Shown piece by piece: positions 33,872 through 44,922 of a stretch of DNA of 64,000 bases. Numbering within the stretch: position 1 is the stretch's first letter; each line of letters opens with the position of its first letter. The notes beneath the pieces were generated by a model. The model did not search any database, had not been told where the DNA came from, and saw only the letters and a list, made by a program, of their open reading frames with translations. This DNA is from Blasia pusilla. Lineage: Eukaryota > Marchantiophyta > Marchantiopsida > Blasiales. Location of the stretch: positions 39,990,001 through 40,054,000 of the forward strand of contig CM114271.1 of assembly GCA_050084515.1 (NCBI GenBank). Reading direction: 5' to 3'. The position numbers and the translations under genes were made by a program.

Positions 33872-34881
33872 AAACCACAGCTCGGGAGTGGATGACGGAT
33901 TGTGAGCAATCTTCCTAAACGAGAAGAGCACGTAAATAATCGAAACTCAGTTAGTTTGACGGCCTCTCGGTCTTCCCTTGTAAATTTGTGTATACTTCAG
34001 CCTTCAACATGTCCAGATGACTATAGCTGGGTCACTGCCAATTAGTGGTGGTGGTGGATTTGGGAATGGTTATATTCTTCTACGAGAACTCACAAGAGAC
34101 GGATCTAAGATTGGGTCAAGAGTCATTCTCATCGTTGCAAATGTACTCGAAGCTTTTGTGAACTCATTATGAGCTTTTGTTCCGTGCACAAGTAGGAACT
34201 CTCTGTCTTAACTGGAGGTCCAGCACACTATCATGTGTCGGCGAGTTCCGATTTCTCTTCATGCAAAGGAACGCATTTGCTGTGCTTACTACTTCGCATA
34301 GCTCTCCTCCTCCTTAAATCTATATTTTCTCGAGTGTGCGACTCTTTAGGAGTTTGCCCCAAGTCACAAACCCATTTTAAGCAACTCTCAGTCTGTGAAT
34401 AGTCGCAAACCCAATTTCGACCTTGACTTACTTTTCGTATTGCAATGTCAGAAAGTGCACCTACTCAACAAGATTGTTTCCATAAACAATATTCCTTAAC
34501 TTAGGTACGCATTCTTCTCCCGATTACCCACGAAATAAACGTGAATCTGCTCACCCTCATCCGTTACCTAAAGCCGACCCATAGAGTCTAGGGAGAGAAA
34601 GACGGTGGATACCGGACAGAAGACCGCCGCCTCTAACCCTTGAAAGCGGGATCTATTGCGGTCTAGCAGAGGGCTCTCCCATCGATTCTTGGCGGTTCGC
34701 GAAGAGTTCTGGTCCTACGAAACCCACTGTACGGATCACTAGTGTATGCTCAGGTTTCATGCGAAAGGGGAGCTCTCGGTAGCAGGGACAGAGACTGACG
34801 AGAAGACATTGTGAAACTCACAGCAGCGAATGCAAGTTGGGGCTGTAGTCTCGAGCAAAGACACGGCGGAGGGAGGAAGCG
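33872..34881. other. intergenic between HUS1 and the UVR/SnoaL gene
   Basis: No gene or repeat recognised. It should contain the HUS1 3' end and the promoter of the next plus-strand gene. Confidence 0.5.
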
Positions 34882-36301
34882 ATGACTAGAGCGATGGAGC
34901 CTCTGGTGAGACCCGTGCCGGCCGCAATTGCGAGAAACGAGAGGCTGCCATGCGTATCTGCTTTTGCGCTCACCCCGGATGTGGAAATGCGCTCCCTTTG
35001 CGCTCGCACTCGAGCTCCGTTCCCCCAATGGTCTGGTGAGCGTCCCGATTTCTTAGCTGTGCCGTCGAAGAGAGGAGCTGAATGTGTTTGCTCCATGGTG
35101 GCTGTTTCTGAATTAAGTTTCTCATCTTCGTTTGTGGATGAAAGCTTTTGCATTGTCAGCTCTCCAGCGTCTTCGATCGCCTCGAGGGCCAGCAAGGACT
35201 GCGCTCTCAGGCTTGGTTTCCGCCAGACGATGGTTGTAGCCGGCCGAAGCGGAGGAGTTCTGCGAGAGGAAGTTTGTGAAAGGATTTTAGATGAAATTTG
35301 GGTTTTTCCTGGTAGGATTTGTTTCGTGCAGAGGATATCGATTCAAGAGTGTGGCCAAGTTTAGAATTAGGATGGAAGCACTCCATCCAGCAAGGGCCCA
35401 CTCATGCGTTGGATTTCCGAGTGCGGGGAGACTCATTTGCTCGGGATCAGGTTGTCGTAAGTTGTGCTGATTCCTGTCTAGACGGACGAATCCTCGACTC
35501 TTTGTCCAGGAATTTCCTTTTCATTCGGACTTCATATCATTTGAATGTGGGTTTATGAATACTGTTTGGAACCATTTGTATTGGGCGATTTTCTGGAGCT
35601 GCAGTGCAGACCCTGAATGGACGTGGTTTGTGCTGCCACTAGCTTCTCTCCTTCTTCGAAATTGACTGAACTGAACGTAACTTTGGCCCCAATGCAGTGC
35701 AGTTGGACAGGAGGGATGTTCATCTTCAAAATTCCATAGGGTTCTCCAAGCTTTCAGTGGAGAATCTGGTGGCCAGCTGAGCCGGGGAACGGGAGAAGGA
35801 CAAGCAGGAGCAGTTGAAGCCACTGTGAACATGTTGGAAGCAGAATTACAAGATGCCATTGAAAGGGAGGATTACCCAAAAGCTGCTTCCATACGAGACG
35901 AGCTTAGAGCTTTGCAGGAGGATGACAGAGCTCAGGTACTTGCTGCCAATACGAAATTCTACAGAACGTTCGAGAAGGGAGATCTTAGACAGATGCGCAA
36001 GGTGTGGGCGAATAGAGAGCATGTCCATTGTATTCATCCAGGAGCTGGGTGCATCTCCGGTTATGAGTTAGTCATGGCAAGCTGGGAGGTGATGCTTACT
36101 GGGGATGCAGGGTTCCCTTTCAATATCGAGCTACAAAACGTGGAAGTTTATGCTCAAGGAAACGTCGGAATAGTCACCTGTGTGGAGGTGGTGCGTACCC
36201 AGGGCAGCAATTGGGGAAGGCAGGTGGCCACAAATGTATTTGAAAAAATTGCGGGGAAGTGGCTCATGAGCGTGCATCATGCTTCTCACTTCAGATCTTA
36301 A
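34882..36301 (+). CDS. UVR motif plus SnoaL/NTF2-like protein, probably plastid
   Basis: The last exon, running to TAA at 36301, is clear: a UVR-type helix pair (LEAELQDAIEREDYPKAASI, then RDELRALQ) followed by a SnoaL-like/NTF2-like cone fold (LAANTKFYRTFEKGDLRQMR, VHCIHPGAGCISGYELVMAS, VATNVFEKIAGKWLMSVHHA). This pairing is typical of conserved plant proteins of unproven function that are usually plastid-targeted. The exon probably starts at 35703 or 35711 (reading EGCSSSKFHRVLQAFSGESG before the UVR). The N-terminus is less sure: a Ser/Ala/Arg-rich frame from ATG 34882 to a donor at 35312 would suit a transit peptide and ends in phase 1, which agrees with the 35703 acceptor; an extra exon at 35332-35456 is also possible. 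The opposite strand of 34818-35195 is open too, so exon 1 is tentative. Confidence 0.75.
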
Positions 36302-38512
36302 ACCGTATGAATCTCCATTTAGCGGTAGGTCATATAGGATGTGATGAACTTGACTACTACACAAAGATGTACGTTTTTTCTCAAGTCAATCTATTGAATT
36401 CGATAGAGACCTTCCCCTCTGCACTATTTTGATCTACTGGCTTCCCAAAGAAGGTATAATGGAAAGCTGGCTAAATGATCTCAAGAAACCCACATGGGGG
36501 ATTTCAGTGCAAGAGTTATGTTTTGGGTCCTGATATACCAATAAAGTAGTGTGTCTGAAAGACAGTGGGGCCTGTATAAAGTGACTTATTTGGATGTGAA
36601 AATGCCAATTATGGTTGGTCTCTCGCACTAGATCTTCTTACTTGTTTTCGTTTTCTCAGGGTCCAATCTCCTCACAACTCGTACTAACGCAGCTTCGGTA
36701 CATCATTCACAGAACGCGATGATCGAAGCCCTGACAAGCGTCTCTTCCTTTTCTTTTTCTAAATGGATTCACTTTGAGCTCTTAAGTGCTTAACAAAGAC
36801 ACTGTAACTTCGAAAATGAGTGTGATCAGATTGGTGCGTTCGATCTTTTGGCCGAGGTACAATGTTTCGGCTGATACGTGAATTGTGAAAGCATGTGTAG
36901 CTGACAGCTCATTCTACCAATGGGGTCCTTCCAAAACTCTAGTGTTGAGTGAAAGCGCGTCTCTGCTCCTAATTACACCGGTTGGGAAGTTGCTATGGAG
37001 AGGGTTATGGTGGGTGTGCATGATTAGATGACTTTTAAAACGTTGTTGCTGTTGTTCAAGTTCTGCCTTGACATCAGTCTGGAGGAAGCCGATGGTTAAA
37101 GATATGGTTTTCATCAATTGATTGGACGAAAGACCATCGAGTCACAAACCTCAAGTAATGGTATTGATTATTCGTTGAGAATCTTCATGTGGGGTGCGAA
37201 GCGGACTCCGTAATTTCCGAGGTTTTATAACATCAGAAAAGACGAATGTTGACTTGCTGTGGAAGTTTGGCCGCTCATCAGACTCTCACTTTTATGTTAC
37301 TGATCTGAGGTCCTCAACTATGGACGAAACACAAGTGTGAGGTGCAGCAAACGTTGGTTGTTACGTAGTCCGTGGATAATGTCTCGTGTAAGATCCCAGC
37401 CTGCTGTGGCCGGAATCCTCCTCCTGATCTAATGTGGGGCGGGTTTGAAGCTTGATAGAAACTTGCAGTTCTATGGAAGTTTTACACGTGCATGTTCTCG
37501 AACCTGACACTCTACAATAGTTGGTCGGTCGGTCTTTCTAGTCTTTGACAAAATCCTTGGCTCGTACTTAGGGCTTACGAATGCACACCCAAGAAAGTAT
37601 ATGCTAATATCGAACACGGTGTGTATACTTGAAGTCTCGTGTAACGTCCTATTCTGGCTGGAATCGTCCTCCCAATCTAATGTGAGTAGGTTTGAAGCTC
37701 GATAGAAACTTGCTGCGTATCAGCGTTAAGGAAGTGTGTATACTTGTCCTGAACCTGAAGTCTTTGTACAAAGGTCAAACAGGCGTTGTAGTCTTTGACG
37801 AGTCCCTTGCCACTTATCTAGGACGCACGTCGAAGAAAGTGTATGCTCCTACACTTTCTTAGATACCATGTACTTGATTCAGTGATCGGTAGAAATCTTA
37901 CCTAGCTTCACAAGCAGAAGTATGACCCTCTTTCCAGTCGCAGAACAAGGATTCCACTTTATGTTCCTATCCATTTCGCATCGTCTAAATTTTCATGTCC
38001 ATCGTCAACATTCTCCTGTCCCTTTTTCCATCATCGAAATTTTTTCAACCAGACCAGAGCTTTTTCTAGATGTTCGGCCAGTTGAAATTACACTTTCAAA
38101 TGTCGCGTCGTTTGAAATGTGCACTCAGGAGAAAAACTTCAGAGAACGATTTAGATGGTGTTGTGTTCCAATTCGCCGAAGGCCTTTTGCTCCAGTTCCC
38201 ATTCATAGCGACAAGTCCTGACCCAGATCAGCAGATCAATTTGTTTGAAATGGAGAAACTTCACGAACCTGACTTGTTTTGAGGCGAATTCCTAACCCTT
38301 GATTTGTACACCAGCAGTGAAATAATTGTGTGACAGGGTTTCCCGGCTTGCTGTGATTGGCGGCTTCGTGCTTGCAGCATTTCCTCGTCGTGTTTCCCTC
38401 TACGGTTCACTGAGAATGAAGCGAAGGTGCCAAACAGCTACAAAGGTTCCTCCAAATACAGTTTTTGTGGAGGGGTTCTGACACCGCTGGGCAATTGGTC
38501 AAAACGTCATGG
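36302..38512. other. intergenic with a diverged tandem repeat
   Basis: No gene recognised. Frame 37922-38221 (+) and its overlap at 38070-38282 show no domain. A two-copy repeat lies at 37380-37870. Confidence 0.5.
37380..37870. repeat. diverged tandem duplication, period about 256 bp
   Basis: Copies starting at 37380 and 37636 share gtctcgtgtaa, tgg(c)cggaatc, atctaatgtg, gtttgaagc(t/c)(t/c)gatagaaac, then gaacctga, agtctttgac and a caagaaagtatatgct / cgaagaaagtgtatgct end. Small indels separate them. Confidence 0.75.
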
Positions 38513-38563
38513 AGACTAAAGCCTCCTTCAAATGCAGACTAAAGCCTCCTTCGAATGCAGACT
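38513..38563. repeat. 23-bp tandem repeat, two full copies plus a partial
   Basis: Units 38513-38535 and 38536-38558 are agactaaagcctccttc(a/g) plus aatgc, differing at one base, followed by another agact. It ends just before the stop of the minus-strand gene. Confidence 0.85.
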
Positions 38564-38576
38564 GGTCTCTGGAGTG

Positions 38577-39931
38577 TCATCTGCTCTTTCCACTTGATGA
38601 CGTAGCGTGGAGATACTCGTTTCTGCGCGGTCCTACAACAGATCTCTGAGACTTGGGAGAATGAATCCTTAACCTAGTGACGACTTTTGGTTTGATGTTT
38701 GTTTTGATTGGTGTTCTCTTGAGCATGTTCATCGAGTGACTGTGGGTGCCCTCACCAAGCGCTCCCCATTTCTGCCTTGGATTATTAAGGCTCCAAGGTG
38801 ACAAACTTCCATCTTGTTCAAGAACTCTTCGGGTCGTCCTCAGATCCATCCTAAGCTCGTTTCTCAAGTCCCTGAGGTGGCGAGCATAGCCAGACCTACC
38901 AAGATTGTCTCGTGGGCTCATGACACTGTCTTCCATTGTCATGGTCTTAAATCTGTGTTTATTGATGTCAGCTTCCACCTCCTGGCGCACAGCCGACGTC
39001 GGTCCAGCGTCAATGTCAAGTCTACCTTTAGTCACTCGCGAAGCACTCGCGCCGTGTGTCCACTCTCTGGTACACATCTCCTTGTACATGTCTTTCGCGA
39101 GCTCCACTCTCATCCTGTCCATAAACTCAGCTTCCGGGTCCTTTCTGCAAAGATTTAAAACTCCTTTTCACTTTTGTTGGTTCACGAAACGCAAGGCATC
39201 ACTGCCAGTACCAAATCATACCAACTCTCCAAAATCCCGTCAACAATCTATTCAGAACCTCTCGCCGAATATTAGGTTACAGTCGTCATCAAATACAAAC
39301 GCAATGTCTCTAACTGCAATTCTGTTGCGCACATTCTCAGCTGTAAAGCTAGACAGGTCAATAGGGTTAGACTAAAATGCCGCCCTGGGGTTGGTAATCT
39401 CCATCCCGTGCACACACGCACTATTCTATGGCTACAAAGCATGAGCCAGAAGTATTGCCCGTGGCTGGAACTTTGAAGCCCAAGGCTTCAAAGCGAGTCC
39501 AAGCGGGGACAGTAGTCCCGGGCAGTGCGAGAACGAGGTCATTCCCAACCAATCCTTCGGTCCTACGGCGCGCATCTGAAGATTGCGTGCAGGTTCGGGT
39601 CCAATACGCAGACAGACTAGCAAACCGAAGACTCACTGCCGTGCTCGTTCACGGCAGTGAGTGTCCCACATTCCCCAACAACATGAAACGGTGTGGGGAC
39701 CAACACTCACGTCTCTGTATGAGAGATCGTAATCCCAGTGCGGCGATTTCTCGTCAACCGGTCTGTCTCCACCGAAACACTCAAACTCTTTTGAACTACA
39801 TCCCGCGGACAAGGCGCTCTGGTTCGAGAAGGCAGGCCAAGTTCCTTAATACTGTCCAACGGAATGATCTTACCCGCCTTCAGATGGTCCCCAAGTTCTC
39901 GAAAATAATCCCGATGTATCGGTACAAACAT
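38577..39931 (-). CDS. unidentified two-exon protein
   Basis: Exons 39931-39711 and 39144-38577. The upstream frame reaches an apparent stop made by its own GTGAGT donor (ACA GAG AC|GTGAGT), and the second exon starts after TTTGCAG with one base that completes the codon, so the join reads SHTETKDPEAEFMDRMRVEL. The product is 262 residues from the ATG at 39931 (MFVPIHRDYFRELGDHLKAG), but the frame is open upstream to 40017 and further exons may exist. The middle is rich in charged, probably helical sequence (YARHLRDLRNELRMDLRTTR). The C-terminus is basic (RLRIHSPKSQRSVVGPRRNE). No known domain recognised; no signal peptide or membrane segment. A nuclear or RNA-associated role would be speculation. 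Confidence 0.6.
39631..39662. repeat. 13-bp perfect GC-rich hairpin
   Basis: Arms actcactgccgtg (39631-39643) and 39650-39662 with loop ctcgtt. It lies in the intron of the minus-strand gene, about 50 bases from the donor, so it would form in the pre-mRNA. Confidence 0.85.
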
Positions 39932-40879
39932 GCTGATTGTTGGTGCCGATTTAGTCGCTACTGGAACACGCACGGCGGTGACAGGACATGGACTGAATGT
40001 TGACGGAGCCCTAACTTATGCTTGCAAACCCTATCCGAATCACGGACAGAAGCCTGAAGGGAGATACAGCTTCGGTTTTGATGGTGGGATAAAATCTATT
40101 TAGGGATTTTGAAACACTGAGAATGGCATTTCGACTCGAGGCATGAGGTGAGCAAACTCTCTCATCTGCGACCGAGACTAGCGTGCTAGGACATCGACCA
40201 CAAGACATTCGAAGTGGATATTGAACTGTGTAGTGCGACTCCACGACCTTCCACTGTACTCTCCTTCCGAGAGTTGCGTGCAACATTGATGCTGCCAACG
40301 CCCGACCCATGACTTTAAACGACACAAACGTAGTTATTTCGCACTCTTTCCATGCATAGTCCGGTCGGTCGTTGCAGCAAGCAAAGGCACTCTTGGGTAA
40401 AAGCTTCATAAAAGTTCCTTGGATGCTGGTTATCTCCGCCGGTGCCATCTCACTCCACTGAGGTTTCGACAAGTTTCCAGGCTCTAGTTGCTCCAGGCGG
40501 TGCGCTCATTTCCGACAGTTCATTCGGTCGAATAATGACAGGTCGCCAGAGTTCGGTCTCGTTCTCAAGGGGCGGGAAAGGATGAGACATTCCCCAACTG
40601 AGATCATTGGAATGCAGACTAGCGAGACAGGATGCGTAAGCGCTCTGCCGCGCTGCGTTGGTACAGTGAGAGGAGACCAACCCCGAGCACATCGCACCAT
40701 GTGAATGAGCAATGAGCAGTCAACCACTCTCTCTCTTTCTCAGAGCGCGACTCTCTCTCTCTCAAGCGTGGTACCCATGCGTCTCTTTCAAGGGCAGTTC
40801 AGAGAGGCAGGAAATAAAATGAGACGGGAAACATGGTCTCTCTCATCAGGTCTTGAGGATCGTACTCGACCAAGAAGAT
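39932..40879. other. 5' flank of the two-exon gene
   Basis: GC-richer DNA with frames 40011-40472 and 40450-40692 (minus) that show no domain; probably promoter, leader or unseen upstream exons. Short CT-rich tracts at 40731-40770 would be typical of plant core promoters or leaders. Confidence 0.4.
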
Positions 40880-41420
40880 GGCGCCCCGATGGGCGGCCAC
40901 CAGGCCGAACATGTTCAAGCTGCAGTTACTCTCAATTGAAGTTAAATCCATATTATTACAATGACAATCGGCTATAGGGGCGATGGAAAATGTTTGACTC
41001 GTTCCTTACTGATTGCGCCCATCATCTCGAAGTCGAGAAGTGAGTTGTTCTTAGCCACAACAGTATTTTATTGCAGGCGACAGGTCTCCATAACTTTGCA
41101 ACGCGCCCGGGCAAATGGGCTCAGGGGCAGGCTCGGGCGGTTGGAGACTACAAAATTAGAGGTTAGCTTGGTAGTAATCATAATTCTCTAAGTGTTGCTG
41201 ATATTGTCTCCCCCTATTGATGATTTAGTCATCAGAAACAACTCTTTCTTTCTAATCGTGGCCGGTTGGGTTCTGACATCTTTGTTCGGTATACCCCTCA
41301 TTTGTATCTTAAGTCTACTTTTTGGTTTTATACGCCCCTCATTTGTATCCATACGGGTTCCCATCCTTTTTTCTACACATATTTTATTTCTGGAGCTCTT
41401 TCAGCAGCCACATAAGAGAG
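40880..41420 (+). mobile_element. second copy of the non-LTR-like repeat
   Basis: Plus-strand counterpart of 8300-8930. At 40999 tttgactcgttccttactga encodes FDSFLTDC-like sequence; further on, the frame 40961-41191 reads VSITLQRARANGLRGRLGRL where the other copy has VSIAFQRAQANGLLRRTLTI. A tail rich in T follows to about 41420. Diverged and 5'-truncated. Confidence 0.6.
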
Positions 41421-43499
41421 TCCAGCTAAAAACAAGAAGATGTTGAGAGCATTTACCGCCGCCGCCTGCGGATCGCCTGTAACAGTGGAAGCGATTAACG
41501 AAAGTTTGAACTGTAGCTATAATTGGAATGCAGTATCTTGGTTTTGGCTACCAGTAGTCGGCGCCTCCGACCATCTGTTTGACTCATGTCTGTGCGGGTG
41601 CCACCGTATTCTGCGGTTACTCAGACATGTACTAGCGCTATCGTGTAGTTAATCAGACATGTACTGGCCGTCTTAATTTCTTGGTGGAATAGACAGCGAA
41701 AGACAGCATGACGCCCGCTTCCGAGAAACGCCCATGGACGGATGTTTCTCAGATCCTGTGCGGATATTGGGGAGAAACAGAATTCTCCAAAAGATGACTG
41801 TGAGGCATCGCATTGAACTTGCCGAGAAACTATTATGCATCGAAGAGCGATGGGTTGAGGAATTAGTGACTTTCAGAAGTTTACTGTAGCATTGAAAGCC
41901 GAAGGATGAGAGAATTAGTCATTTTGAATGAGCATGTTAGTTTCCATACTACCGCAGCACCGGTCAGGGAGACCGACCCATTTGGATCTGCCTTCCTAGA
42001 GAGCACTCGTTCCAGCATGTCCGAAAACATTGGGGTTTTAATTTTAAGAGAAGGTGATTCTCGCAACCTTTTTTAGGGCAGATGCAGAAATATAAATCGG
42101 AGGGCTTCTCTTCTTCATCCGTGAAATGACAAAGCCAGTGATGAATAATAATAAATGCATAGAGGACTTCTCTTGAGGCTCTCTCCGTCAAACCTCCGAC
42201 CTATTTGGATACAACTCTACCTTTATTCCTAAACGGGGTTGTTCTCGTCCCCGTCCAGCATTGCATCTACAAGGGCAAAATTTAGTGTCACACATATTGT
42301 TTGGGGTCACATCTTCAAGTCCGTAAAGTTCAGTGTGTCTATAATCTTCCCCCGATTACCCTAACGCTTATCAAAGCTATGCTCATGCCCATATCCACAA
42401 TGAAGTCCATGCATATTTCAAAGAATCTTCTGGAATCAGATCAGGGAACTGGCAGTGGCGTACCTCACTGGATCATCACGAATATAAAACAGGGTAGTGT
42501 GCATGCAGCATCGCAGCACTCGCTTGCGCTACGTATACAGACAGCATCGGCAGGCGGGACGCAACAATACGACAACGGCCAGTTCAGGACCAACTCGATA
42601 CCCGCCAACCTCCGATCACGAGACGTAGACACACAACTATATTTTAGCAGCGTTCGCTCAAATTCGATTTGTTCGTATGCGGTACCTTGAAAGATACTGA
42701 TGAACAAGGAATACGTGTTCCGTACGAACCTTTGAGAGGATAGGCATGATCCCATCATCCCATGATCCGCAGAGACATTTATGATCTGGTGCAACTCCTC
42801 GTCACGCTCTCTGGTGAGGTCAACCGCACTTTGACGACTCTCGTCGTCCAACACCCCGGCGAAGTGCTTTCATGAGCCATTTCTTTCGTTGGCAGACAGC
42901 ACTGATGAGAGTCTTTCATTCAATTGAACCGCAAAGCACGCCGGCCAGCGCACACAGAGCGCGAACTCGCATCAGACGCTGACACAGAAGGAGCGCCGCT
43001 TTGAAACTCCGAGCCGCCTCTGCAGTCGGCACAGACGCGCCGATCCGGTAGGATGGCGCCCGACGTGATGATTCGTTCGTTTCCTGTCAAACCAACCAAT
43101 AATCCAACTTCAACACCTCGAGAGAATGTTTCCAATCCACCGACGACCGCCACGGCAACGGCTCACTTTCAAGCATTTACGCAGGGGAATCGTCCAGTTC
43201 CGGCTGTCCATTCTCACCGGACATATGTGAATGAATGATGGGCGAAACACACACTTACTACTACAAGAGCCCCGATCCGCCGGGAGCTAGAGCTATCTAT
43301 AATGTGCTGTTATCTGTTGTGGTCGTAAATTAGAGCTACAACAGCGTACGGTACGAGAACCTCGATGTAAAGAGGGAAAGACGCATGCGCCCTTCTCTAT
43401 CACGTGATCAACAAAGTCCTCGCGCGATAAGCTCGGAAATGAAAATGTCCCAATGTATCAGAGTATGAATCTCTCCCAACTTGTGAGCATGTAGTTTTG
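41421..43499. other. intergenic, no firm gene
   Basis: A minus stretch at 42854-42750 reads LDDESRQSAVDLTRERDEEL and HQIINVSADHG, which looks coding and may be an isolated exon, but no splice partners were found. Frames 41440-41652 and 43053-43238 (+) and 42920-43153 (-) have no domain. Two short copies of (a/t)cagacatgtact lie near 41621 and 41651. Confidence 0.35.
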
Positions 43500-44735
43500 A
43501 TTGCGGTATATAAGCAACTACTACCAACACAAGAGAGACTCAATCATGGAAGCCGAGAGAACATGCTTGGGCTCATTCTAAACACAACGCCAAATGCTCT
43601 TCAAGAAGTCCTTGACCTAAATCCTTGCATCTTTTTAACTCTCTTTTTTTGCATCATCCAAGGTAGTTGTGCTAACCAGACGCCCTTCATGTTCAAGCTA
43701 TAGTACATCGACGAGTGCAGTGATTTCAATTGAAAGTTGGATTGAGCTCTCTTCAGCTTCATCCAAAACAAAACTGACCAAATGGAGTCATATATGTGAT
43801 TTGGAATTATCTCAATTTACATCATCTCTCGTGTATCCCTTACTATAATAAATACCATCATGATTATCACCCCATAACTACATGGAACATAGAGAGTCAA
43901 AATATTATATGGGTAATTAGTTATGAAAATATTCTAGATTGAAGTGTTTTAAAATTGAAAAAATTGCAAAAAAGCTACTATTATGCTAATGGAATTAAAT
44001 GATCGATTCATGAGAGAAATCTACTTGCAAATTAATATCATAATGAAGATACATGATGTAATATTTGATTGTTAATAAGGGAATAGATTGATAACAAATT
44101 ATTTGAATCCATATAAAGAAAGGAAAACACGAGTGAACGACAAAAAAGGCGAATGTAGGAGAAACGAAATGCCTGGTATTGGACATGTTGAGGTAGTAAG
44201 ATCAATTGTATGAATTTTTGGAAAACTTCTCATATTTTAAAATAGGAATATATAGGATGCCGTGTACCAAATTACAAAATTTGGAACCAATGATTTGAAT
44301 AGCCTATGCAAACAAATCATTCTACAAATATTTTAGGAAATTCCATGAACATATGCTTAGTTTTATCCAAAAAAAAGCTCTGCGGCGCATATTTAAAAAG
44401 CAACCTATAAATTCCAACTGAGGGAAAAGTTAACATAAGCTACCTAGGATCAATCCTCGTGACATGCAAATATTAATGTGAGAAGCATGGAAACAATGAG
44501 GATGGCAAAAACATACCAATGAGCAGCGCATGGACTAAGTGCATTTCCTCTTGCTGGTAGACTGCATATATGATAGAACTAAAATCACAACTCTAAGATG
44601 GTATAGTAATAACACCAAAATCATTAGTATTATGTTGATTGGATGTGGTTGCATGGTTGGTATGATGAGATGACATGATTATAACATCATCAAAATCAAG
44701 CAAGACGGGGAGATGGCTAGGATTGTCTACATCAA
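43500..44735 (-). mobile_element. diverged fragment of the 17-18.4 kb Helitron region
   Basis: Colinear similarity with 17041-18400: 43541-43800 against 17066-17330 (catggaagcc, aagaagtccttga, ttcttgcatctttt, agtcatatatg landmarks), 44530-44575 against 18220-18265 (gtgcatttcctcttgc, agactgca) and 44670-44700 against 18365-18395 (attataacatcatcaaaatc). No intact frame. It shows that at least two copies of this Helitron family, or of a captured segment, lie in 64 kb. Confidence 0.65.
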
Positions 44736-44922
44736 TCTATATTATTATGGGAGAGTGCCTTCTTGATTTGCAAACACCTCTCTACTTGATACCTGGCAAT
44801 TGGGCAGCAAGAAAATGTTTCACATGTTTTGTGCAACATCATTAATCGCTTCCCTTCATGGGCTATATACTAATTCTTAACCAATTTTTTATTTCCCCTG
44901 CATCGCACGGGCACCTTACTAG
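44736..44922 (+). mobile_element. complete miniature Helitron, 187 bp
   Basis: After an A it starts TCTATATTATTATGGGAGAG and ends with a ctgcatcgcacggg hairpin, gcaccttaCTAG and then T. Both termini are intact, with no terminal inverted repeat or target-site duplication. Best-preserved of the six or so small copies, so it serves as the family reference. Confidence 0.85.

Noticed and set aside
39428-40003. 191-codon plus-strand ORF with a good start context
   Set aside because: It overlaps the exon and intron of the minus-strand gene, whose splice phases agree; composition becomes irregular after about 70 codons. Not fully excluded.
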